Assembly (NCBI GenBank): GCA_023213315.1
Contig: JAKCPI010005399.1
Span: forward strand, 62,001-126,000
From: Euborellia annulipes
Lineage: Eukaryota; Arthropoda; Insecta; Dermaptera; Anisolabididae
DNA: 64,000 bases
Direction of reading: 5' to 3'
The notes under the pieces were generated by a model, which was not told where the DNA came from, did no database searches, and saw nothing but the letters and a program-made list of their open reading frames with translations. Below, piece by piece: positions 21,792 to 32,379 of this stretch (position 1 is the stretch's first letter; each line of letters starts with the position of its first letter). Made by a program: the position numbers and the translations under genes.

Positions 21792-22608
21792 CAGAGGCGT
21801 ACCGAGGCTGTTGGGGGCCTGGGGCGGCACTGAAAAGGGGGCCTATATTGAATTTTTTTTTTTTTTTTTTTTTTTTTGGGGGGGGGTGCTCAACTTTAAA
21901 TATCCTTCTCCTCCACACACAAAAATATTTTTAAAATACCGTATATCCCTGAACCCCAAGGGCCCCGGGGCCTCTCAAAGAGAAATTTTCTTTTTTTTAT
22001 CTAAATTTTCTCATTTTTACTTGAGCCCTGAGGGCCCCGGGGCCTCTCAAAGAGAAATTTTCTTTTTTTTATCTAAATTTTCTCATTTTTACTTGAGCCC
22101 TGAGGGCCCCGGGGCCTCTCAAAGAGAAATTTTCTTTTTTTTATCTAAATTTTCTCATTTTTACTTGAGCCCTGAGGGCCCCGGGGCCTCTCAAAGAGAA
22201 ATTTTCTTTTTTTATCTAAATTTTCTCATTTTTACTTGAGCCCTGAGGGCCCCGGGGCCTCTCAAAGAGAAATTTTCTTTTTTTTATCTAAATTTTCTCA
22301 TTTTTACTTGAGCCCCGAGGGCTCCGGGGCCTCAATGAGAAATTTTCATTAAATTTTGTTTTTTTTTCATCTAAATTTTCTCATTTTTACTTGAGCCCTG
22401 AGGGCCCCGGGGCCTCAATGAGAAATTTTCATTAAATTTTGTTTTTTTTTCATCTAAATTTTCCCATTTTTACTTGAGCCCTGAGGGCCCCGGAGCCTCT
22501 CAAAGTTAAATTTTCATTAAATTTTTTTTATAAATATATGGGGGCCTATGCCGGCTCGGGGCCTGGGGCGGACCGCCCCCCCCCCGCCCCCCCCTCGGTA
22601 CGCCACTG
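21792..22608. mobile_element. hAT-type element with internal satellite
   Basis: The ends are cagaggcgtaccgagg and the inverse cctcggtacgccactg, flanked by the exact 8-bp duplication cttctaag (21784-21791, 22609-22616). Both end sequence and 8-bp duplication fit hAT. The interior is almost entirely tandem repeats plus poly-T and poly-G/C tracts. The 142-codon frame at 21811-22239 is produced by the 72-bp (24-codon) period and encodes nothing recognisable. Confidence 0.85.
21953..22515. repeat. 72/83-bp tandem repeat array, eight units
   Basis: Units start at about 21953, 22026, 22098, 22170, 22241, 22313, 22396 and 22479. Each has a GC-rich head (gggccccggggcctc) and a T-rich body (atctaaattttctcattttt). 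The first five are about 72 bp; the last full ones are 83 bp and carry an added ttcattaaattttg. It is confined to one hAT-type element. Confidence 0.9.
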
Positions 22609-22845
22609 CTTCTAAGCATTTCTGGTTGAGAGTCATCCCCTCATATTGACAATCTACTATGTGCTTTGGATATCGCTGAATTAAAAAAAAATATATTTCC
22701 ACTAAACTCACATCACATAAATTTAAATTTATAATAATAGGGATTATTTCTCACAACTGATTTGTTTTTTCTTATTCTATATAAGTTTTAAAATATCTTG
22801 TAAAATTATATAAAATAAATGGAATATTTTTTTGTTTTAATATAT

Positions 22846-23123
22846 GTTTGGATATTATGCCAAGGCAAAAAATAAAATCAAACTCTATTTTTATGTCAAC
22901 GTTTCGTGTGGCGATCGCACTCTTCATCATGACAAAAATGATGTCAAGTTGACATAGCAGTGTAGCAATTTTTTTTTTTTTTTTTTTCAATTTTCATTCT
23001 CTTTAAAATTGACAACTAACGTGACATCAATTTTGTCCTGATGAAGAGCGCGATCGGCACTCGAAACGCCGACAAAAAAAATAGACTTTTATTTTATTTT
23101 TCGTCTTGGTATAATATTCAGCC
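22846..23123 (+). mobile_element. Family B palindrome with cores on both strands
   Basis: The arms are 22846-22940 and 23031-23123. The right arm (plus, 23031-23077): ttttgtc, CTGATGA, hairpin GAGCGC/GGCACTC, GAAACGCC, gacaaaa. The left arm (minus, 22887-22938): gtca, TGATGA, hairpin, GAAACGTT, gacat. Stem I pairs over 7 bp (ttttgtc with gacaaaa). The loop contains poly-T. Confidence 0.75.
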
Positions 23124-23174
23124 ATCAAGAAAGAAAACAGGTTTACAAAATTTTCCGTTTGCCAAACCCTAGTA

Positions 23175-23538
23175 AAAAGTACTTCAAACAATTTTCACAA
23201 AAAATTTCACTTGTATACTTTTTAAAGGAAAAAAAAAAAAAATATTTGATTTATGAATTTTAATCAAAATCCTTGTAGCGAATTTTGAGAAAATTATCAC
23301 TTGGGGGGGGGGGGGGTTGTGACAAACTCAAATATAAAATTTCAACCTCGTAGCTCTTTTAGTTCCTGAGATATTTTGTTCACAGGCAAACAGACCAATT
23401 TGCGGGACCCACTTTTTTGAATTCATGGAACCTCAAAACATGTATATCCATCAAAATCTCGACATTGATTTTTTGACATGAACGCAATACTTTCTCTCTT
23501 TATATATTTACATATATAGAGGTAAGAGAAAGTAAAAA
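23175..23538 (-). repeat. Family A copy, first half
   Basis: Minus strand. The first-end hairpin (tacatatatagaggtaagag, 23538) is followed by the conserved blocks up to gtacttcaaacaatttt. It has a poly-G run at 23305-23316. The terminal hairpin half is missing. Confidence 0.8.
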
Positions 23539-23539
23539 T

Positions 23540-24780
23540 GAATTAAAGATCAGTTTCGAGTTGGAATATTAAATTGACGTGATCCATCCATCAAAATATA
23601 ACAATTATAAAATTAGTTAACACATTGCGAAAACTTGCTAATTAAAAAAGTCGTTATTGCATCCCTGTCTAATCTTTATAATGGCTGTACTTAAGATGAT
23701 AGACTCCAAAGTACGCTAGTCATTTTTCTTATAAAGACGAAAAAATATTTAATAACGATAAATTTATTTTATTTATTAATAGGAAATTGTTTTGAGAATA
23801 CAATGATTTAAATGTTAAAATGGATAATATTTCAAAATAGCGTTGTTTCCGTTGCAACCCGTTAGCTGATCGAATTGTCTTGTTATGTTCGGGGGGTGGT
23901 TTGTTTCACTTCATAAAGGATAAAGCTTGAGGAAGCTGAGAGGTGATGAAAAATAAGACGATGTGGATATTGCGTGTTGGCTGGAAGTCAGCAAACGACG
24001 ACGAGAACGACGACGACGACGGAAGAGAGGACTTGAAGATGAATTGAGGAGATTCGCCAGCCGCAATATCGATTCAGCTTCTGCGGGGGAGGAGGAGTGA
24101 GTGGATGAGGGACGTTTTTCTGTAGAGGGATGGGATCAGCTCACAACTTGGCTCAAAAAGCCGAGTTGCTAAGCAAATGTTAGTATTGTCCTAGGTATGG
24201 AAAAAGAAGAGAGAGTAAAAAAAAAATTACGTGAAAAAAAAACCCAACCTCAAATTCAAATCTTGTCAAGCTAGTCAAGGAAATTTTCAAAATCTCTTTT
24301 ATAATACGAATTCCAAATGACAAGGGAACAATAGAATTCCTCAGAATGCCGAATCAATAATTATATAGTCATTTGATTAATTCAGAAAATTCTAGAAGAA
24401 TTTTAATTGATGTTTATGAAAACAAATAAAAATAAATGAGAGTGAAGAGGATTCATAATAAAGAATAAAAATGGTGTTTAGAATATTTATGTTTTGAAAT
24501 TTAATTAATAAAACATTTCAAAAATGGATAAAAAAATTAATTAAAGATGAATAAAGCAGGCATATTAGTTGATTATTTCATCTCATTCGAAAATATTTAG
24601 AATAAAATAAGAAAAAACTTTTTGTCCTTTCCCTTAAAACGAATTTGAAATAAAATATTTCTAGGTACCCGAAACCATCATAACGGGAGAAGGAATTTCA
24701 AATAATAATAGTCTAATATTTCACTACTTTATATTATTAATATTTTCGAGGTATTTATTAATAAAAATTTTAATTTAAAA
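23540..24780. other. Unique-looking interval with a GC-richer patch
   Basis: 23860-24180 has markedly higher G+C, a trinucleotide run gacgacgacgacgac (24008-24022) and ggaggaggagtgag (24090). This may be a host exon, UTR or promoter, but no long frame, splice pair or domain supports a gene. The flanks are AT-rich and featureless. Confidence 0.4.
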
Positions 24781-24784
24781 CATA

Positions 24785-25067
24785 AAAAAAATCTGCTGTG
24801 CTTGTCGACGTTAATTTAGTTTCCGCCGATATATTAGAATTTAAGATGTAAAATTTATAAACACGGGAAAATATTTATATTTTGTTACCATGGCAACCAA
24901 TTCTCCTATCTTTTCTAAGAGGTACAAGAGTATGCTTAAAACAATTTTAAGAAAAAAATGAGAATATACATTTTACCATGTTGCAAAACCACTTTTTCGA
25001 ATTCAGGGGGCCTCAACACGTGTATGTCCATCAAAATCTCGACATCGAATGTTTGACATGATTCCAG
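24785..25067 (-). repeat. Family A copy with internal deletion
   Basis: Minus strand. A worn terminal end (aaaatctgctgtgcttgtcg) leads to the ttaccatggcaacc block and then jumps at 24978 directly to the gttgcaaaaccacttttt block. About 300 bp of the family middle is missing. It ends where repeat H begins. Confidence 0.75.
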
Positions 25068-25265
25068 AGGAGTTTCTCGAGGGGAGTGGGGGTAATCTGG
25101 TGTGACTGGTCGTACAGCACACAATTATTTTTTATTTTCGGTAATTTAAAGGCTCATTCTGTACTTGTTTACCAGAATATATACACAAATCAAATTTTCA
25201 AGTATTAATTTTTAAAATTTTATATTAAAAATGAAATTTTTTCCCCAAAAAAAAAAAAATATTTT
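25068..25265. repeat. Repeat H, inverse copy
   Basis: Reverse complement of 20933-21131: gaggagtttctcgagg, a G run, the partial family A hairpin, then ccagaatatatacacaaatc and an AT-rich end. Confidence 0.7.
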
Positions 25266-25433
25266 TTCAAATCTGTAAAGAGAAAGAAAGTAATAGTGTA
25301 ATGTAAGATTATCAGGTTTCTAGCCATTCAACCAATCATCAGCAATTGTATGAACTAAGAGATAATCATTCAATTCATCTTCATAATCATGAATATTAAA
25401 TTCTGATATTGAATTGAAGAGATTTAACTTCTC

Positions 25434-26819
25434 TTAGGGCCGGTTGCTTCAGCTCTAATTAACTAGCTTTCTCTCGGATATTTGACTATGAATTTCGAGT
25501 CGTTTTATATCTAGTTAAGCTAATTATATGATTAATTAAGAGCCCAGATCGTAGTTAATTAGTTAAGACCCAAAATTCGGTATAAGGTGTGAAATTAGGA
25601 ACAAAACTTTTGTTTATTTATTTCTTTGGAAATCCTTAAATTTTTGTTAAAATATTAATTAGCTTTAATCAATTTTTGATCTTCTTCTTTCTTGGCCTTA
25701 ATCTCGCGGTGCGGGGTCGGCGGATGGTTTTTTTTGCTGTCGGGAAGAATAGAAAAGGCCGGCCCGTCCCATGGTCTGACGCGTGTTGAAAATATAGAAG
25801 GAAGAGACAGACAAACAGAAACAGAACTGCCTGTCCCAGCTCGGGTAGCTCGTGGTCGCCATCCACGTACCCACAAGGTGTGGGCCCCTGAGCATAATTA
25901 TTTTATTTGTAATAATTTTTATAAATGTTGACTTTATAAAGTTGCTAACTTCACAAAACCTTCTTTATACATCAGATAGCTAATTATATGTGAAAAAAGT
26001 CATTTTTTTAAAGCGTGATATTGTTTACTATATCGATTATTTGTTTTATGGCGGATAAGTTTGCTAGTTGACTAGATGTCAAACAACGAGCCCTAAATCT
26101 TAAAATTACAAATGATTTTGGAAGCAGAATGATGATTTGATTGAAATAAGGAAGATTTCACGAGCAAGGGGGTTGTTCCCAATTATCTTCTAAAGTGGCG
26201 AGGCAAGTGGACCGTTTGCACATTTGCGCTCTCGTCTCGCTATTCGTGTGAATGTGTATAAAATCTTTTTTATATCACTGGCCATAATAGGACTTTTGAC
26301 AGTATGCATCATTAAAAAATAAAAGCAAAATCAAGATGGAATAAAAAAATTCTGTAGAACCTGGGCGACACTTCTGTTTGAGCTTTAATAGATGATTCGC
26401 TTATAGTCAGCTAGCAAACCTATTCGACCGATAGCAAATCATCGATATAGTAAACAACAACATGTGTTTAAAAAGTGAGTTTTTAATTAGTTATCTGAGG
26501 TATTAGGAAAATTTTGTGAAGTTGGAAAACGCATAATTATTAAAACCTAAAAATTAAAATTGAATAAAATATATTAATAATTAATTAAACCTAATTAATT
26601 TTTTAATATTTAGAAATTTCCAAAAAAATAAATAAACTTCTATTCCTAATTTTAGTTAAGCCTTATATCGAACTTAGAGACTTAGATAACAAACTATGAT
26701 CTAGATAAGCTCTTATTTAATCATATGATTAGCCTAACTAGATTTGAAAAGATTCAAAAGTCATAGTCAACTATCCGAGGAATAGCTAATTAATTAGAAG
26801 TGAAGAAACAGGCCCTTAA
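25434..26819. mobile_element. Foldback element I, 1.39 kb
   Basis: The left end reads ttagggccggttgcttcagc, the right end is its diverged inverse (gaagaaacaggcccttaa). Inverted homology continues inward for about 200 bp (aattaactagct and its inverse, aaagtcatagtcaacta and its inverse). A second pair of arms lies near 25985-26100 and 26395-26490 (tactatatcgatta and its inverse). Relatives are at 36115-36259 and 15978-16050. An S retroposon is inserted at 25681. Non-coding. Confidence 0.7.
25681..25893 (-). mobile_element. Short retroposon S, copy 4
   Basis: Complete minus-strand order: head gctcaggggcccacaccttg at 25893, middle blocks, then the cgcaccgcgagat block and a GAA-rich tail at 25681-25694. 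The long minus-strand frames inside are shared by other copies and reflect the element, not a host gene. Confidence 0.8.
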
Positions 26820-27650
26820 TGTTAGAAGAGTGGAGTTAGTCAGAACTTCCTGGTTAACATCAGATTCTTATTCATAAAGTATAAATTAGTATTTTGATAA
26901 ATTTAAAATCAATGTAGAGAAAAACATAAATTTGTTTATATAAACATTTTCTAAATAGAGAAGGCAAATTTAATAGAATATAATTATCAGAATGCCTGAG
27001 AGATCAGGATATGGCCTTTGCATCCTTTACAAACCCTCGGGAACCTTTATTCGAGTGGATTTTTTTTTTTTTTTGACAAACGGGACAAAGGATGTCGACC
27101 TTAAAAGGAAGAGAGTGCTAGTTGAGATGAAAGAGTCGTGGAGGGAAGGGTGCGAGCAAAAAAGGCAAGAAAAGAAAATTGAGAAGGATATTTATTTATA
27201 TATATAGATATATATATATATATAAAAGATGGGCTTCTAATTGCTGAATAGTGCTGGAGAAACGATTAGTTAAATAAACAAAGAGAGAACAAGGAAAGAA
27301 CAAGACGTCCAAACAAATAATAGAAGAAATGAGAATATAATAGTATAAAAAAAATCTCCAAGCGTATTAAAGATTAGCCTTTGAGTATTTATTTAATCAT
27401 ATTATTTACTTAAATATAATTATATGACGGGGGTATTTGTTTAATAAGATAAAAAAAAAGTAATAAAAAAAATTTGGTATGGTACATGAGATTTTTTTTT
27501 ATTATCATTTAATTTCACGGCACAAAAAAAAAAAAAAAAAATTTAAAGTGAGGCCTTATTTCACTTTATACGTTATTTTGAAATTTTCAAATTCCATTAT
27601 AATATAGATCTAGTCTTGATAATAAAATAAATAATAATAATAAAAAAAAA
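26820..27650. other. Unique-looking interval, no supported gene
   Basis: A GC-richer patch at 26990-27190 has an open frame of 71 codons (26992-27207, +) interrupted by a poly-T tract that would encode a Phe run. No domain is recognisable. TA-rich repeats lie at 27197-27225 and poly-A at 27523-27541. Confidence 0.35.
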
Positions 27651-28905
27651 ACACGCCTCCTGGTGGCCAACATGCTAAATAAAAATAGTAAATTGTGGTT
27701 TATTTGAATAAGATTCAACGTTTCGGCCACTCATACAGGTCTATTCTCTAAAAACAGGCGTTAAAATTTAAAATAAACAAATGAGTGTTAAAAAGTAATG
27801 TAAAAACAATCAACGTTAAAGCTATTCAAAATCACTTCCTTGCATCAAATAGCTATTCGGTAAACAAAAATTTAAAGCCAAAGCGTTAAACTTTAGTGAA
27901 TAGTGTTAAAAATGATTGCCATGTCTATCGTCGTGTTTAAAATAAACATGGCGTCCTTAACCTAAAAAGTAAGGTTATGATTTTGATAGCTTTGAAATAA
28001 AAGCAACATGTTAACCTGGCTGTTAAAACTTTGTTTAGAGAATAGCATTTTTTAAACGCTGTTTGTTTCTACATTACTTTTTAACACCCATTTGTTTATT
28101 TTAAATTTTAACGCCTGTTTTTAGAGAATAGACCTGATACTGTGGTATTCTTAAGATACAGATTCAACAAGCTTCTAACACATGTAAGACTCTTTGTGAT
28201 TGTATTTGTATTTATATCTTGAAGAAGGCCACAGAATGTGTGATTGAAAGGTGGTTTATTTGTATAAGATTCAACGTTTCGGCTACTCTATGGCCTTCTT
28301 AAGATACAGATTCAGTTACAATCACAAAGCGTCTTACACATGTCTGTAAGACTTTTTGATTATATCTGAATTTATATCTGGAGAAAGGTACAGAATGTGT
28401 GGCTGAAACGTGGTTTATTTGTATAAGATTCAATGTTTTGACTACAGATGCTGTGGCCTCCTTCAGATACAGATTACAATCACAAGCGTCTACACATGTT
28501 TTACAGATGTAAGAAAGACTCTTTGTGGTTGTATCTGAAGAAGACCACAGAATGTGTGGCTGAAACTTTGAATCTTATACAAATAAACGACCTTTCAATC
28601 ACACATTCTGTGGCCTTCTTCAAGATATAAATACAGATACAATCACAAAGAGTCTTACATGTGTTAGAAGCTTGTTGAATCTGTATCTTAAGAATACCAC
28701 AGTATCAGGTCTATTCTCTAAAAACAGGCGTTAAAATTTAAAATAAACAAATGGGTGTTAAAAAGTAATGTAGAAACAAACAGCGTTTAAAAATGCTATC
28801 ATCTAAACAAAGTTTTAACAGCGACGTTAACATGTTGCTTTTATTTCAAAGCTATCAAAATCATAACCTTACTTTTATTTTAAACACGACGTTAGACATG
28901 GCAAT
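27650..28905. mobile_element. Compound family B palindrome, about 1.25 kb
   Basis: Arms of about 290 bp, 27960-28252 and 28590-28880, are near-perfect inverse copies. The pairing continues inward to a centre near 28420. The outer segment 27740-27955 is an additional inverse copy of 27965-28140. Several hammerhead-like pieces are present, e.g. gtat, CTGAAGA, a CCACA/TGTGG hairpin and CTGAAAC at 28535-28570. It shares its core with the relic at 58155-58203. Confidence 0.75.
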
Positions 28906-29700
28906 AATTTTTAATTGTTTTAAGTCAATTTCGTATGAATTTCGCTAAAAAGTTTAATAAATTAAAAAATTTCACTTGGAAATTCGCTAGAAAAAATCAC
29001 AACAAAAGAGAATTATATTATTGATATAAATTCTTTAAATAGCCCGTTCAAAGCCATTTGTATCGCATAAATAGTCACACAATTAGAATTGTAATTCATG
29101 TAATTTCAAAGGGAGAGAGCAGGAGGGAGAAGGGAGTTCAACAACAATAACAAATATTAAGTAAATAAACAATATTTGAGCGAATGCAAGACTTTCTCTT
29201 ATCATAAAATTGATATTGATTTGCGAAGTTATGCAAAATATAAAGAAAGCATCATTTTTAAAAAGAATTTGCGAATAATCATTTTTATTTTTAAATATTT
29301 ATGCTTAAACAATTCATATAAATATAGCTCTATATCAAAAAGAGTTCATCCATAAACAAATATTAATCTTTATATTTGACGCTTGGACTGCTCTACATAC
29401 TGAGAGCGTAAATTCCGCTGATTATGCTATATTAAAAATATAAACAAGTTGCTCATCATACAAAAGATTTTATTGTAATGATAACATATGAGTCATTGAG
29501 TCCGGGGACTGACAGAAGGCGTCAAAAATACAATGCCGCTTTTGTTTTTAAGTACTACCAACCTTCAAAAGATAGGTGCAAAAATTGCATGACATTCGGT
29601 TCAGTCGTTGATATAAGAAAGGTTAAGTGACGCTACGTTTGTTTTTGTTTAAACGATGAATAAAAACGAGTTTCGTGTGTTAATCACTGTTTTTTTTTAA
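28906..29700. other. AT-rich stretch next to mariner relic
   Basis: No gene. 29480-29700 is less AT-rich and could be further decayed mariner sequence, but I cannot align it by eye. Confidence 0.35.
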
Positions 29701-29705
29701 TTACT

Positions 29706-29820
29706 TCTACACCCCCATATTCACCAGATCTGGCACCATCTGTCTTCTAGCTGTTCGCATATCTCAAAAAGATGCTACAAGGAAAAAGATGATGAGGTTA
29801 TTATAATAGATTTAATAAGG
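29706..29820 (+). pseudogene. Mariner transposase C-terminal fragment
   Basis: In frame from 29706 the sequence encodes TPPYSPDLAPSVF, a stop, then LFAYLKKMLQGKR. After a frame change it continues as KDDEVI. This matches the conserved end of mariner-family transposases around the third catalytic Asp (the PPYSPDLAPSD region, then LF..LKK.L.GK and DEVI). The residue after APS is Val where the family usually has Asp. An internal stop and a frameshift make it dead. In the family the enzyme cuts and joins transposon ends at TA targets. The ends of the parent element are not visible. Confidence 0.85.
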
Positions 29821-30100
29821 AATAAACGGTTAGTTAGGATTTATATGTATTATATATTCTCTAGTAGCCAAGTTCAATCCAAAAATATAATAAAAGTATA
29901 TATTAATATAAAAAAAATATTATGATAAATATATACATCAATTCTCCCCCTCGAATTTTGTTTTAATAATTTGGTTAACGTGGCGTCTCCAAATAACAAT
30001 TTATAATTTACTTCACCTTACTTTCCTATCACTCTACCTAAACACGGATTTATTGTTGGAGTAATTTCTTACAAGGAAGGGAGCCTCCGATTTTATTACA
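29821..30100. other. AT-rich stretch, nothing recognised
   Basis: No feature supported. Confidence 0.4.
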
Positions 30101-30160
30101 ATTAAAGTCTCGTTTCGAGAAAACTTTATTTTCCCATCATCAGTCTTTCTCCTACATAAG
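30060..30160 (-). repeat. Family B relic with hammerhead-like core
   Basis: Minus strand 30148-30103: aaaga, CTGATGA, an extra T, then a hairpin pairing GAAAA with TTTTC around a short loop, then CTCGAAACGAGA and cttt. It has the full CTGATGA but the GTC step is changed to GAG. No second arm was found. Confidence 0.5.
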
Positions 30161-31020
30161 AAAATACATAATAGATTGAAAAATTTGTTGACAATATAAG
30201 ATAAAACACTTACAATTTGTATATTATGAAACGCCCAAATATTATTTCATATGTTGAACTTCCTTTGCAGTTTTAGAGCCTTCCTGAGTTGCATTAAAAG
30301 TCATCGGAAGGATTTTGATGAATCAAATCCAATTTTGCAAAAAAAAAAAAAAAAAGGTGATATACCTGGAACTTTATAAACCATCTGTTAATTACAAAAA
30401 AAAAAAAAAAATCTATAAAATTAAGGATTTTTAATAATCAACATTATTTTTGTTAATAAACGAATCCAAGAAATTTATTCAATTTGCTTTATTATTATTA
30501 TAAATCAGACATTTTTTTTTTTATTTTTGTCAATGAAAAATACAAGATTTTTTTATTCGAAAATGTTTGTTTATTTATTTATGTGCTTCTAGAAAGGATG
30601 CCAAAGGACAGAGACACGTAGCCAAATTTATTTCATTAAAAATTTATTTGGCTGACGATTTGGTCCCGAAGGAATCCCAGGAGCCGATTTACATTCACAG
30701 GGCTCATTTCGAGAAATAGATTTATTTACGTAAGCATTTTTTTTCTTTCCGATACACTTGAGAAAGAAAAAAATGATGTGGTCATGACGGAGGGGTTTTT
30801 TATTTTTTATTTTTTTTTTGAAGAACAAACGAAAAAAAATCTCTTTGAACGCATGTACTTGAAAGACGAGAATTTGACGACACAGATCCTCGAAATTGAT
30901 ATTTTTTTAAGCTATAAGTAATTTAGTGTAGCATCTTGAAAAAATGTAGACGAACTTTTGTTTAAATTTTATTTTTTAGTTCCAGTATATATTTATTTAA
31001 ATTAATTAGTAGGCATACGA
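30161..31020. other. AT-rich stretch, nothing recognised
   Basis: Poly-A runs near 30340 and 30396. 30610-30720 is slightly less AT-rich but has no frame or domain worth calling. Confidence 0.4.
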
Positions 31021-31027
31021 CTTAATT

Positions 31028-31278
31028 GGACCCTGTTATGCATTAGTGTGTCAAGCGCCAAAAAAATTAAAAATTGAGTTAAGCACGGAATATTGTTTCA
31101 AATGCTATAATTAATAATATTTTTTTTATGAATAATGCCCTAAAAAAATTTATATTTAATGTTACTTGCACAATTGACAAAAAAATTATATATAATCCAA
31201 TTAAAACAAAAAACTTATATGTTAATTTTCTCAAAACTCGGTATCTGACGCTTGACACACTAATGCGTAACAGGGTCC
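31028..31278. mobile_element. MITE E, copy 2
   Basis: 251 bp with terminal inverted repeats ggaccctgttatgcattagt and the inverse actaatgcgtaacagggtcc. The flanks read aatt on both sides (31024-31027, 31279-31282), possibly the target duplication. Non-coding. Confidence 0.85.
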
Positions 31279-31282
31279 AATT

Positions 31283-31489
31283 ATACTATATTAACTATCA
31301 ATTAATTTAAATAAACTTTATCGGGAAGTGTAACTATGATATAATATTTAATTGAAAAAAAAAATATATAATCAAATTTCGTAAATTATTATTGAATATT
31401 TTAAAGGATAAAAAAAATAGAATTTTATTGTTGCCACCACCTTCAACAAAAAATATTGAATTAATTTTTAGTTAACTATGCAGTAAAAT
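31283..31489. other. AT-rich spacer
   Basis: No feature seen. Confidence 0.4.
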
Positions 31490-31672
31490 AATTATAAAAA
31501 AATTTGGCGCCAAATTTTTATATAAAATTTCAACTCGTAGCTCATTCGCTTCTAGAGATTTTCCAAAAGTTGACTCTGAATTTAGTCAAGAATCGATCAT
31601 TTACTGAAAATAATCGATTTTTTAGAATCGAGTTGAAACTCTTTCAAATAGGTAAGAAAAAGTAAAATTAAA
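31490..31672 (-). repeat. Degenerate family A remnant
   Basis: Keeps tataaaatttcaactcgtag, ctcattc and the first-end taggtaagaaaaagtaaaa, with unrelated sequence between. Confidence 0.5.
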
Positions 31673-32379
31673 ATTTCTTGGTTTATATATTCATTTTCCA
31701 ATAAAAAAAAAAAGAATTGCCAACAGTTTACAATTATAACAAGCGTTATATATCATAATAATTTATAGATTTTTTTTTTTTTTACATGCGATCTGTTTTC
31801 ATTTCGATATACTATATCTTCAAAATATTTGGATATTAATACAAAATTCCCCTACCCAAATATATCTATATTCCGGTAGGATTAAATAAATAATCTATAG
31901 AGAGGTATAAATAAATTTCAATCGAAATATATAACAAAAAAAGCAAATGCTAGAATGAAAATAGTCGATAAAGCTCTCTTATATTTATGTATTCTATTGT
32001 TATTCGATGACAATAGGTCTCTCTCTCTCTCTCTAGGACGACTTAATAAATCTCTGGCAATGTCATCGCTTTACTGACAGAAGATGACATTTGGACCAAT
32101 CTCTAATCGATTTGCATCTCATCACGTCATCCCATCCGCATCGTAATCCACTAGTAATCCGTTAATGAAGAAAAAAAAAATTATTCTCATCAATGAAAGC
32201 TGATCGTGTCGATTACTTAATTGTCATGGATGTGAAACTTTTATTTTTTTTCAACGTTTCAACATGTTACACCGCCAGAATATGTATGTAAAAAAATGTA
32301 TTAGCTGTCAAAATAGATATTTGAATTTTTTATCAATTAAAATGGACCACTTTTGCTAGTATTTGGGGTTATTTTTGGT
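31673..32379. other. AT-rich stretch with a GC-moderate patch
   Basis: A CT repeat lies at 32015-32034 and a less AT-rich patch at 32035-32165 (containing atttgcat and taatcc). The patch is single copy in the window. No gene call. Confidence 0.35.

Noticed and set aside
21811..22239. 142-codon open frame, longest in the window
   Set aside because: It is the 72-bp (24-codon) tandem unit of a hAT-type element read in one frame. The repeated product has no domain, and the frame depends on the period being a multiple of three.
25655..25931. Several overlapping 65-79 codon frames with similar products also at 8177, 37960, 38577, 39440 and 56317
   Set aside because: All lie inside copies of retroposon S and reflect shared repeat sequence, not a protein family.
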